Positions 44,506 to 53,800 of a DNA stretch of 64,000 nt are shown in pieces. The DNA lies in contig OZ242340.1 in NCBI GenBank assembly GCA_965208525.1, positions 806,001-870,000 of the forward strand, in the 5' to 3' direction. Made by a program: the position numbers and the translations under genes. How positions within the stretch are numbered: position 1 is the first letter of the stretch; every line of letters starts with the position of its first letter. This stretch comes from VXYL01 sp965208525. Its GTDB lineage: Bacteria; Pseudomonadota; Gammaproteobacteria; Pseudomonadales; Azotimanducaceae. The notes beneath the pieces are model-generated. The model had not been told where the DNA came from and did no database searches. It saw only the letters and a program-made list of their open reading frames with translations.

Positions 44506-45018
44506 CATCGGCCGACGTGTCCCCCGCGACCTAGACCGATGGTTCCATCAAGAGCCCGACTAACGTCGCGCAGGCGAGGCCCCGCCGGCCGACCTCAACG
44601 CGCGCCTCGACGCCCCGGTGCCGATCAACCGATGCCGCCCCCGACATCGTCGTCAAAGGACTTGGTGCCTACGCCGAAGACTCGGTTGCCACGCGCCGCC
44701 GTCCCAACCGGCCCTTACCCACGTCACGCGTTGCGTCGTCGTCACCTAAACCGACATACCTGCGAACGCGCACCAAAGTCCGCTGGACCCCTCAAGTCCT
44801 ACCGCCCCACCGCAAAAGCCGCTTCGCAGGCGGCGTGATGTTCGGCGCCTACATGGGTTTCGAATGAACCTCACCATCCACCCCGTGCATTCCGTGACGC
44901 ACGTCCACTTCGGGCCGGTCAGCGTGAGTGAAACACGATTTCGCTGCACGCTGACCGTCATCCCGGAATACGTTCGGACCCGCGGCGGTGAACGCACCGC
45001 GCGATAGGAGTCGGGCGG
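44506..45018. other. Gap with one perfect hairpin
   Basis: No gene is seen. GGTCAGCGTG (44,917-44,926) and CACGCTGACC (44,947-44,956) form a perfect 10-bp inverted repeat 63 bases before the next start. It may be an operator or a terminator. Confidence 0.4.
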
Positions 45019-45939
45019 GTGGCAGGTGACAGCAGCGTTTCGAGAACCGAAGTGTTCGGTGTCCCGTTCGATCTCGTCCGCGATGGCGAAGGGAAAATCC
45101 GGGTTGCGTTGAACGGCAGGCAGAGCCGCCGTCACTTGATCGAGCAAGATGGCGGGTACCTGGTGGACGGTCGCGGAGAGCGCGTCAGCTTGCGGGCGGC
45201 GATAGTGCGCATCGTGTATCCGTTTACCGTCCCGAACTACAAAGGGCCGCCGCTTCCCATGAAGACGCGGCTCTTCAAGCCGGACAAGCCCGTGCAGCTC
45301 AATTTATGGCAGATCGAAGCGGCCATCGACGTGGCGCGCCATCTCACTCAGCAAGGGCACGTTGAGAGTCGGGAGCGCCGTCAGCCGCACGGGAAAAAGC
45401 GGGTCTACCTTGCCGAGGCAGGCCGCCACACGCACCGGGCCATCGAACTCATGCTCAAGGTTCCGCTGGGAGCCGGACCGTCGGCGGCGTGGAACCTCCC
45501 AAAGGCAAGTCATGTACATTGGCTTGCGGTTCTCTACGATCAGGCCGAAGCGCGGCTGGGCCGGCTCGTGCACGACCTGGAGACGATGTTCCAGGCAACG
45601 GTTGCGGAACTGGGCGAAGTCGCCTACTTCGACTTTGGCAATCCGGGAACCCTTGCCTTGTTCGACGAGGCCACCGGCAGGGAGACCGGCAAAGTGCTGA
45701 CCATCCAAGCCGGCGCGATAACGCAACCGGGCACGAAGACACTTCGCGACCATCTGGTCGGTCTTGACCAGAATTCCACCTACTCCCAAGCGTACCTTGG
45801 AGACGCCGTGGTCCACATCAGCGAAGCTTATCTGCGTTTCGTGGCAGATCCCGAACCCCTCCTCCGATTCGTCGAACACTCCTTGCGCGATGTGATCTTG
45901 CCCTTCGTACGGGGCCGCTCGGATTCGGACGACACCTAG
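45019..45939 (+). CDS. Unknown protein of accessory region 2
   Basis: A 306-residue soluble protein. It begins VSRTEVFGVPFDLVRDGEGK. I recognise no family. A central stretch may be helical (IEAAIDVARHLTQQGHVES), and FRDVILPFVRG-like text lies near the end. GTG 45019 has AGGAG upstream. It stands alone between the small gene at 44,284 and module B, so it may be cargo of an element. Confidence 0.5.
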   Translation: MAGDSSVSRTEVFGVPFDLVRDGEGKIRVALNGRQSRRHLIEQDGGYLVDGRGERVSLRAAIVRIVYPFTVPNYKGPPLPMKTRLFKPDKPVQLNLWQIEAAIDVARHLTQQGHVESRERRQPHGKKRVYLAEAGRHTHRAIELMLKVPLGAGPSAAWNLPKASHVHWLAVLYDQAEARLGRLVHDLETMFQATVAELGEVAYFDFGNPGTLALFDEATGRETGKVLTIQAGAITQPGTKTLRDHLVGLDQNSTYSQAYLGDAVVHISEAYLRFVADPEPLLRFVEHSLRDVILPFVRGRSDSDDT

Positions 45940-46574
45940 GCATCCGTCTGGTGCCCTTACCGCCGTGGACTGAAGGCTCGACGCACCACTTCAACCGTTA
46001 GCAGGTCGAGACTCCTTGGTGCTGCGCTCCCGCAAGCCAACGAGTCCAAGCACCCTGTCATCGAGTTCTTTACGAAGGTCGTCACGACACGCTTCGTTGG
46101 CCGGCAAGGAACTTCCGCCTCCGCGAAGCCGCACCAGCTGCCGCCACCGCCCAACCAACCAACCGCCTCCAGGCCCGCACACCCCGCGCTGCCCGTGCGA
46201 CCTCTTGGCTTTCACTGCGTCACTTGACGCACTGACTGTACGCCACTGACGCCGGCCTGTCAGGCCGGCCCGTTCGTCCCCAAGCTCCAGACGCCGGCAT
46301 TGCCGCCCGACGGACGCCGTGCCGCCCGACCTCGTCCCTGCCCGTCTTCGGCCAAAGAACCCTATGCGCGCGACAGTGCGCCTTCTAGCACCCGCCTGCG
46401 CCGCGTTCACCGACAACCTGTTCCGCTGCGGCCAACTGCGGCAGGCCTCGCCACAAGTCCCACCCGGCCGGTCCGATCGGTCAAGGGAGGCTCCGCATCC
46501 GCGTCACCGACACAAGCCAACGTCCGTCGTCTGCCCACCAGCCTGCCACGCGTGCTCGGGCGATCAACCGGCCG
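45940..46574. other. Gap before module B
   Basis: No gene recognised. GACGCCGGCCTG/CAGGCCGGC (about 46,248-46,265) forms a short inverted repeat. Frames that read through here are Arg/Pro-rich on both strands. The left end of module B probably lies within this stretch. Confidence 0.35.
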
Positions 46575-46684
46575 GTTCTCCGCTGCGCTCCGACCTCGCT
46601 GGCGCGAGGTGACCGCCCTGCGCGCGCGTGCCGCCCGTCCAGGCACCGACGCACCCCGCGTCGCGACCCCGAACGGAGAACGAC
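46575..46684 (+). promoter_or_regulatory. Structured leader RNA that can mask the ribosome binding site (module B)
   Basis: GTTCTCCG (46,575-46,582) is the exact complement of CGGAGAAC (46,674-46,681), which contains the ribosome binding site of the Cys-rich gene. Inside are ACCTCG/CGAGGT (46,593-46,610) and CGACGC/GCGTCG (46,647-46,663). It matches 8,819-8,930 in sequence and order. Confidence 0.6.
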
Positions 46685-47209
46685 ATGGACCTCAACCTTC
46701 TCATCGCCCACTGGAGCGGAAGGCTCCCCGAGGGCTTCGTCCCGTCCGCCATCCCGGACGACGACCTGCCGACCTGCAGGCACAAACGGTGCCGCAGCAA
46801 GGTGGCCGTCAAGCGCGACGGGACGCCGGCGCACGCCTGCCAGCGCTGCCTTGACCGGCGGGCGGCATCGTGCAGGCGTCGCAGGAAGGCCCTTGCCGCA
46901 GAAGGCGGCTGCCGGCGCTGCGCCTACCGCAAGCGTGCGCAAGGCGACTTTCTCTGCGAACGGTGCCGCGAGGAGCGCGACGCCGAACGCGACCGCAAGC
47001 GCCGGGACGCCGTCGACGCCGCCGCCATCGACGAGTTCGCCGCCCGCCCCGAAGGCGTCCACAGGGCGAGCGCCCTCGACTGCGGCGTCAGCCCGTGGAA
47101 CGCCCGCAGGCCCCGCGAGGCCAGCGCCGGCTACTGGTCGCCGAGTCCGGATCCCCACCGCGTCCTCGATCCGGACTGGGACACCTACCGGCGCTTCCGG
47201 CGCTGCTGA
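46685..47209 (+). CDS. Cys-rich zinc-binding protein of module B
   Basis: A 174-residue homologue of the module A protein at 8,279. Cys pairs are CRHKRC, CQRC, CRRC and CERC, and the block AEGGCRRCAYRKRA followed by GDFLCERCRE is almost unchanged between copies. The N terminus (MDLNLLIAHWSGRLPEGF) and the SPWNAR motif are also shared. ATG 46685 has GGAG seven bases upstream. Function unknown; probably nucleic-acid binding. Confidence 0.72.
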   Translation: MDLNLLIAHWSGRLPEGFVPSAIPDDDLPTCRHKRCRSKVAVKRDGTPAHACQRCLDRRAASCRRRRKALAAEGGCRRCAYRKRAQGDFLCERCREERDAERDRKRRDAVDAAAIDEFAARPEGVHRASALDCGVSPWNARRPREASAGYWSPSPDPHRVLDPDWDTYRRFRRC

Positions 47210-47219
47210 CCCCGCCGAG

Positions 47220-47249
47220 GTCCGCCGGTCCCGCCACGGGCCGGCGGAC
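47220..47249. terminator. Hairpin after the Cys-rich gene
   Basis: GTCCGCCGG and CCGGCGGAC pair perfectly around 12 bases, just after the stop codon. No U run follows. Confidence 0.4.
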
Positions 47250-47828
47250 CGCACGACTCCGCCCATCCGTCGCGACGGGGGCCGCCCGGCTCCGGCGACC
47301 GCCGCGCAGGCATCGGTCGCTTCGCTTCCGCCCCCGCGCCGCCTCCTTCCCGCCTAGCTGTCGCCGGCACCCAAGTCCCCTCCACGCCCCCGACGCCGCA
47401 CCGCCTGCGCCAGCGCCGCGACCGGGCGGCGCGTGAGGCCGGTGGCTGCCAGCTCGCTGGCGCTCGCTCCTGCCAGCCCCCTGCACGCGCCGCCCGAGCG
47501 ACATGCCGCACGCAACGGAAACAGTGTCGCTTCTCCGGTCCGCACCCTCCTCCGCGGCGGCGGGACGCCGCCCCGGACGACGCCGAAGCCCGCTCCGCAG
47601 CCGCACGCTGGGGCAAGGCCACGTCCGTGGCGCTGGCCCCAGCGTGCGGCTTAAGATGCCGCGACTCTGCGCAGCCGAACCCGCGCAGGGCCTCCGTCCT
47701 GCGTGCCTCGTACAGCCCCAGGCACTTATCGCGCGGCAAAGAACAAAGTGCTTGCGGCGCTCGTTTTCGGCGGCGCAGAATCCGCCCCGAAGCCAAAACC
47801 CACCCTCCCTTCGGAGGCTCTGGTCAGA
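47250..47828. other. Gap holding a 15-bp perfect hairpin
   Basis: GCCGCACGCTGGGGC (47,600-47,614) and its exact complement (47,636-47,650) enclose GCCAC/GTGGC, so the loop itself can pair. No gene is seen. It corresponds in position to the 18-bp hairpin at 5,825-5,873 ahead of the module A RNA. Confidence 0.5.
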
Positions 47829-48138
47829 CGCCGGGATCTGCAACCCGGACCGGAACCCCACCGGCCAAATCGGGAGTGCTGCGCGATGCAGCTTCAGCCC
47901 ACCCGGCTGCCCAAGCCAGGAGTGTCGCAGGACGCGACATCGCCGCCAGACATCCAAGTCCGGCGGCATCGGACACCCAAGGTGTCCCGACAGAACGCGT
48001 GATCAGTGCCGGCGTTGTCCGCGAAGGACGAACGGGTGCGAATGGGGGCTGCGGGAAACCGCGAGCCTCGCTCAGCGCGGCCGATGCGCAAGCCATCGGC
48101 CGATGCGAGGGTTACTTACAACAGGTTCGACAGCTTGC
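47829..48138 (+). ncRNA. Structured multi-hairpin noncoding RNA of module B
   Basis: It begins with CGCCGGGATCTGC then ACCCGGACC. Three units follow, with hairpins TGCTGC/GCAGC, TGTCGC/GCGACA and GGACACC-CAA-GGTGTCC, each after a CCGGC-x-CC-CGGGAG-like box. It ends with R2 (47,993-48,138): GTCC-GCGAA-GGAC, then GGCCGATG-CGCAAGC-CATCGGCC. R2 matches 5,240-5,393, with changes that keep pairing. It ends 20 bases before the HTH gene and could act as its leader or as an independent RNA. Confidence 0.6.
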
Positions 48139-48158
48139 ACACTTCAGGGAGAACGCCG

Positions 48159-48389
48159 GTGGACGACTTCGACGCCGCCGCAGAGGTGGCAAGACTGAAG
48201 CGCGAGGCGCGCGAGGGCCGCCAGCGCCCGTACCGCCCGTCTCGGCTCGACCGGCACGCCCGCGAGCTGCTGGCGCTGGCCGACGCCGGGGCCAGTGCCA
48301 CGGACCTCGCGCGCTGGCTGCGCGAGCGCCGCGTGCGGGTCCACCCCACGACGGTCCTCCGCTGGCTGCGGCGCAACGGCGTCCGCTGA
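48159..48389 (+). CDS. Small HTH protein of module B
   Basis: A 76-residue protein matching the one at 7,634 across FDAAAEVARLK, RPSRLDRHARELLALADAGA and TTVLRWLRRNG. The pattern suggests a helix-turn-helix for site recognition. GTG 48159 has AGGGAG upstream. It is followed by the recombinase after seven bases. Possibly an excisionase or a transcription regulator (inference). Confidence 0.72.
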   Translation: MDDFDAAAEVARLKREAREGRQRPYRPSRLDRHARELLALADAGASATDLARWLRERRVRVHPTTVLRWLRRNGVR

Positions 48390-48396
48390 CCAGCCC

Positions 48397-49305
48397 GTGG
48401 TGAAGTTCCGCTCCCCGAAGCCGCCCGAGCGCCAGGCGCAGGAGGTGACGGGCGCCCTGGTCAACCTCGGGGCCCTGCGCCGCAACCCGGCGCGGCCGGC
48501 GTCGCTGCGCACCGTCCAGAACCATCGCGACTGTCTCCTGCAGGTGGCCCGCCGGATTGCCGCCAACGGCAGGGAGCTTCGGGACCTCACGCCGGAGACC
48601 GCGGAGGCGTACCTCCAGAGCCGTACCGGCGATCTCGGGCAGAAGGCCCTCGACATGCACCGGCAGGCGCTGCAGGCCATGCTCGTGCACGTTTCCCGCC
48701 GCCTGCCGCCGGGGAAACGCCTTGAGGTCGTCCGCTCCGAGGGGCCTGGGCGCTACCGCAGCCGCGCCTACACGCCGGCCCAGGTGCGACGGGTCGCGGC
48801 GGCGCAGACGCCGCGCAACGCCCTCGCCACCCTCGTCGCCCACGCCGCGGGCCTGCGTGCCCACGAGCTGCTGACGCTCGGGCGACCCGCCGAGCAGCCG
48901 CCCGATCCACGCCCGGCGCGCGACAGCAAGTTCGCTGGACGCCCAGGCGTCGACTACACGGTCGTCGGCAAGGGCGGCCTCGTCCGCGTCGTCCGCCTGC
49001 CCGAGCATCTTGCCGATCGCCTCGAGGAACGCCGGCGGGAGGAGCCTGCGACGGTGACGGACCGGGGCATCCGCTACCGGTCCCGCTACGACGTCGGCGG
49101 CGGCCGCGCCTGGGGCGCGAGCTTCTCGGCCGCGTCGATGCGGTCCCTCGGCTGGAGCCGGGGCGCCCACGGACTGCGCCACTCGTACGCCCAAGAGCGC
49201 CTCGGGGAGACCCGTCGCCTGCTGTCCCACGGCGCCGCGAAGGAGACCGTGAGCCAGGAGCTGGGGCACTTCCGCGCCAGCGTGACCGACGCCTACTTGA
49301 AATGA
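48397..49305 (+). CDS. Tyrosine recombinase of module B
   Basis: A 302-residue tyrosine recombinase. Catalytic residues: Arg in AAGLRAHELLTL, Lys in VVGKGGLVRV, His/Arg in HGLRHSYAQE, His in ELGHFRAS and the Tyr in VTDAYLK at the end. It shares GWSRGAHGLRHS and DLGQKALD with module A's enzyme. It starts at GTG 48397 (or GTG 48400) and overlaps the coiled-coil gene (ATGA), so the operon is HTH-recombinase-coil. Confidence 0.85.
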   Translation: MVKFRSPKPPERQAQEVTGALVNLGALRRNPARPASLRTVQNHRDCLLQVARRIAANGRELRDLTPETAEAYLQSRTGDLGQKALDMHRQALQAMLVHVSRRLPPGKRLEVVRSEGPGRYRSRAYTPAQVRRVAAAQTPRNALATLVAHAAGLRAHELLTLGRPAEQPPDPRPARDSKFAGRPGVDYTVVGKGGLVRVVRLPEHLADRLEERRREEPATVTDRGIRYRSRYDVGGGRAWGASFSAASMRSLGWSRGAHGLRHSYAQERLGETRRLLSHGAAKETVSQELGHFRASVTDAYLK

Positions 49306-49682
49306 CGCGCCTGCTCGTTGCGCTCTCCCCGGAGGAGGTCGACGCCCTTGACCGGCTCATGGCCGGCCGCGGCGACTTCGCCCCGGGCACCGCGCGCCAG
49401 CGTGCCCGCGCCGTCGGCCCGCTGCTGCTGCACGGCATCGAACTGCGTGCGGACAACGAACGGCTGCGGGAGCAGCTCGACCGGCTGCGCGACGGCGAGC
49501 AGTCGCTGCACACCGACCTCGTGCGGGAGCGCCAGGCTCGCCGCGAGGCAGAGGCAGGCCGCGACCGGACCTTGAAGGCGCTGAAGGCCGAACGCGACCA
49601 CCACGCCCGGACAAGGCTTCGCCTGCGCAACGCCCACGCCATGGCAAAGCGTCTGCGAACTTCCCGCGATGCCACGCTCTGA
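49302..49682 (+). CDS. Coiled-coil protein coupled to the module B recombinase
   Basis: A 126-residue protein. Residues about 55-115 are heptad-rich (RADNERLREQLDRLRDGEQ, then LKALKAERDHHARTRLRLRN), so a coiled-coil dimer is likely. No membrane segment. It overlaps the recombinase stop by four bases. In module A this position is held by the 91-residue protein plus a membrane coiled-coil protein; sequence relation is weak. Confidence 0.6.
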   Translation: MTRLLVALSPEEVDALDRLMAGRGDFAPGTARQRARAVGPLLLHGIELRADNERLREQLDRLRDGEQSLHTDLVRERQARREAEAGRDRTLKALKAERDHHARTRLRLRNAHAMAKRLRTSRDATL

Positions 49683-49818
49683 CCTACCTCGGTAGAGGCT
49701 CCAAGCTACGCCCAACGCTCTCGGTCCGTTGCGGGGTCGAGTCCCGTGCAACGGCAGGACGAAACTGCAAAGTGTGTAGGATTCGCCCTCTACCGCACTC
49801 GACCCCATCGGAGTTGGC

Positions 49819-50751
49819 ATGAGAAACAACGAAGGCAAGTGCTGCGATGCCGTGGTACACCTCATTGAGAGCCGCCGAAACTCGGTGCGGCAGGGGTTTC
49901 ACTTCCCGGACAAGATACAGGGCTCAGAAACGGGGCAGGTCGACGCGTGCGGCAGGGTCGGCAACGTTCATTACGTCCTCGAGCACACGCGCATCGAGCC
50001 GTTCCAGGAAGCGATCAAAACAGGCGCGCACCTGTGCGAACTTATGCGCTCCCTAGACACGCGGGTTCCCAAAGCCGCACTACCGGGCCCCGCCCTCTAC
50101 GAAGTAAAGCCGCCGGTGAACGCTCATTTCGGCGGTGCGGTCGCCTTGATATCCGCCGTAGAGGACATGGCGGGCTGGATTCGCTCTAGGGCAGCCTCCC
50201 TTCACGACCTGGCATTGCACGCCGGCAAACCGATGCATATCGACCGAGAGATCGCTGGATTGCCAATGCAATTGCGCTGTACTCCCATGGGTCCGCGCTC
50301 CGAGTCAACCCCCGGCAACTTCGGGGCCCTCCGAGACGCTTCGGAGTTCTCGGAAGGGGGGCTCGTCAGTCAGGTTCGCAAGGCTCTCAAGAAAAAGTGC
50401 CCGAAGCTAAGTCGGTGCCGAGAGCGAGGCGCGCAAGGGGCCTTGATCGTGAAAACGGCGCTGGTACTGGAGAAAGACGACCACCTGTCCGATCACATAT
50501 CCATCCGCCAGGCTTTGAATGAAGTGGTCAAGGGTAGAGGCGACATCCCGGACGAGATATACCTAATCGACACCGGCGTTGGTGGTGACTGGTACGTCTT
50601 TCCCATGAATTCCGGCGCCGACACGCTATTTGGGCGCGGCCCCGCCACTGACAGTCCCGACTTTCGCCGCGTTCGTTCCGACGACCTGGAGGACCTTGGC
50701 GATGGGTCATACGGCATCGACAAGGGCTGCCAAATCTGTCTGGATACGTGA
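49819..50751 (+). CDS. Unknown 310-residue protein before the Type ISP enzyme
   Basis: No family recognised. It has conserved-looking features, such as FHFPDKIQGSETGQVDACGR and TALVLEKDDHLSDHIS, which could be enzyme loops, and a C-terminal IDKGCQICLDT. It starts at ATG 49819, and the restriction enzyme starts 77 bases after its end. Position suggests it belongs to the cargo of module B. It could be an antirestriction, accessory or separate defence gene. Confidence 0.5.
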   Translation: MRNNEGKCCDAVVHLIESRRNSVRQGFHFPDKIQGSETGQVDACGRVGNVHYVLEHTRIEPFQEAIKTGAHLCELMRSLDTRVPKAALPGPALYEVKPPVNAHFGGAVALISAVEDMAGWIRSRAASLHDLALHAGKPMHIDREIAGLPMQLRCTPMGPRSESTPGNFGALRDASEFSEGGLVSQVRKALKKKCPKLSRCRERGAQGALIVKTALVLEKDDHLSDHISIRQALNEVVKGRGDIPDEIYLIDTGVGGDWYVFPMNSGADTLFGRGPATDSPDFRRVRSDDLEDLGDGSYGIDKGCQICLDT

Positions 50752-50827
50752 CTCGCCGCGACAGTTCTGGAGGGGTGCCGAAACCCAGGCTTGTCGCGTT
50801 CCCTTCGCCACGAGCTAAAGGAGACGT

Positions 50828-53800
50828 ATGACTCACCAGAGCGAAACCGACGCCCTGACGAAGCTCAGGGACTCGCTGGACGAAATCCGCGAGACGTCCG
50901 GCCGGGCCACCGATGGCAAGTGGCTGGAGCGGCTGACGGCCGATTGCGGCCCCCTCATAGCCGACTGGGACCTTCGCAAGGCCTGGGTCTGGGACGACTG
51001 GCCCGGGAAACGCCACCCGGACACCGGCATCGATGTGGTGGCGGAACGCTCGGACGGTGCCCTGATAGCCATCCAGTGCAAGTCTCGCAAACTCGACCGC
51101 CAAGGTACCGGCGCCGCCATCAACAAGACCGAGATCAACAGCTTCATCGCCGAGACGGCCGGTGCGGGCAGGCCCTTTGCCGAACTTTGGCTCGTCGTCA
51201 ACGGTGCAGTCCCCGTCAACTCCAACGCCAAACGCCTCATGGCCGGCACCAACGTCCGGCACATCAACCTCCGCGCCGACATCCAGACGCACCTCGATGC
51301 CGCGTCTGCCACCCAGCCGCCGAAAGGTCGTCAGACGAACACGGGCGGCCGGCAGACGCGCGACTGCATGCAACGCGAAGCCGTGCAGAAGTCCGTCGAA
51401 GCGTTAACGCGCATAGCGCGTAGCGGCACAGGGGCGGCCAGAGGGCGCATCATCCTCCCATGCGGCACCGGCAAATCGCGGATCGCCCTGCGGCTGATCG
51501 AGGAACTGACCGCCCCTCGGCAGGTTTCCGCAATCCTCTGCCCCTCCATCGCCCTCGTGGCGCAGCTCCGCCGGGAGTTCCTGAACAACAGCACCACGCC
51601 CCTTGCCGCCCTCGCCGTGTGCTCCGACCAGACGGCTGCGCGCGGGAGTGACCTCTCGAAGGACCAGACCGCCGACTTGAGCCAGGTCAGCGCCAGCGAC
51701 GTGAAGGGGCGCGTAACCACGGATCCCGCCGAAATCGCTGACTGGATCGAAACGGTGCCCCAAGACCGCCTCGGCGTGATTTTCGGCACCTATCAGTCGA
51801 GCCATAGAATCGCCGAGGCGCTCACCTCCAGCGGCACGAGGCTGGCCGTTCTTGTCGCAGACGAGGCGCACCGAACGGCCGGAATCCGGCGCGTGAAAGC
51901 CGATGAGAAGCGCCTGCGCGACTTTACCGTCTGCCACGACGAGGCACGCTTTCCCGCGACCTACCGGATCTACCAGACCGCCACGCCCAAAATCTACAGG
52001 AGCCCCGGAGAGCACGCCGCCGCGAAGCGGCTGAAGGACAGCGACTGGATCGTTCGCAGCATGGACAACGAGAACGTGTTCGGCGTCGAGCTCTACCGCA
52101 AGTCCTACCGCGATGCCGTCGAGAACGGCTGGCTCTCCGACTACCGGATCATCGCCCTCGGCGTGAACGACCCCGAGGCGTACCGCACCGCCAACGAGCT
52201 GGCCGCCAGGGAAGGCAGCAGGCTGTCCACCGTCCAGTTCCTCCGCGGCCTTGCACTTGCCCTCGTGATGGGCGGCGCCACCCGCCGCGAAGACGACAGG
52301 AAGGTCATACGGTCCTCCATCAACTTCCTGAATACCGTGAAGAAGTCGCAACAGATGCGGGAGGCACTTGAGTCGGAAACCGTGCGCGACTGGGTCGCGG
52401 GCCGTCTCGCCGCCGATGGCGTGGCCGACAGCCCCGCCAGCTACGCCCTGCGCCATCTCGATGCCAAGAGCAACGTCGCTGAGCGCGACCAAGCAACAGC
52501 CGAACTCGGCGCGGCAACGGAAACCGAGCCGCTGGGGATCCTCAACGTCGGCATTTTCGGCGAGGGCACAGACGCTCCCGCCCTCTCGGCCGTCGGGTTT
52601 CTGGAGCCGCGGAAATCGCCGGTTGACGTGATCCAGGCCGTAGGGCGCGTCATGCGGCGCTCCGAAGGCAAGGACATGGGGTACATCCTCTGCCCGATCG
52701 TCATTCCGCCCAACGCGGATGCCGAGACGTGGCTCGCCAACACCAACAATCCGGACGACGGCTGGCAAGCGCTGGGCCAGATCCTGATGGCCCTGCGCGC
52801 CCACGACGACCGCATCGAGGAACGCCTGTCGGACCTGATGAGCATCTACCTCCCTGGTGACCCTCCAGAAGACACGCCCGAATCCACACTCGTGTGCCTC
52901 GGTTCGCAAGACACCGGCCGCGCCACGTGGTTCCTTCACGAGGGTCGCCGGGGTACCGTCGAGGCCGACGTCGCAGCCACCGTCGCCCGCGGGAAGGTCG
53001 CCGATGGTGACCGCGCATTCCGGCCGCTCGCCGTGGCGATGCCGGACGACCCCCCCACCGGCAAGCCGGACTCGCCGCCGCCACCCGAACAGCCCCCGAA
53101 AACCGAACCCCACCGCATCGTGTCCGGGAAACTCGACCAGGAAGGTCGCGTCGAAGTCCGCGAACAGAGCGTCGAACGCCACAAACCGAAGCCGGACGGC
53201 ACTCCTGGTCCCGTCAACGTCAAGAAGACCAAGGTCACCGGTCGCAAGATGCTCAACGGCGAGGCGGGACGCAAGGTCGCCCATCCCCGCAAATCCAAGA
53301 CACCGGAGGAACTCGCCCAACTCCGCGAACAACGGGCTCTCCGCCTTCTCTCGGCCTCCAAGGCCGACGACATGGGGATTTCCGTCAACCTTCTGGAGAG
53401 GTCCGGGCTCTGCCGCGACCGGGCCGAGCGCAGCGTCAACACCCTCGAGGAAACCATCGCGGAAGCCAGACTCCGCCTGGAAGAGGACGAGCTTGCCGGT
53501 CCGCTCAACACGCATTTCGACCTCGACCACCAATCCCGCGCCGGCAAGGACAGCGCCGACGGCTGCACGATCGCGTCCCTGCTGTTGATGAACGCCGCCA
53601 TGCTCCACCAGCGCATCGCCGCCGGAGCGTGGCTGCCGGGGATCGTGGGCCTTGACGAGGTCAAGACGGCACCGGACGCGGCCGCAATCGCCCTGCGGCA
53701 CTGGAACAGGATCACGCGGCACGACTTCCTTCCGGTACTCGAGCCTGCGATCGCTGTCATCGAGGCAGTACAGGACACCGGCCGAGAGTCCGGATTGAAC

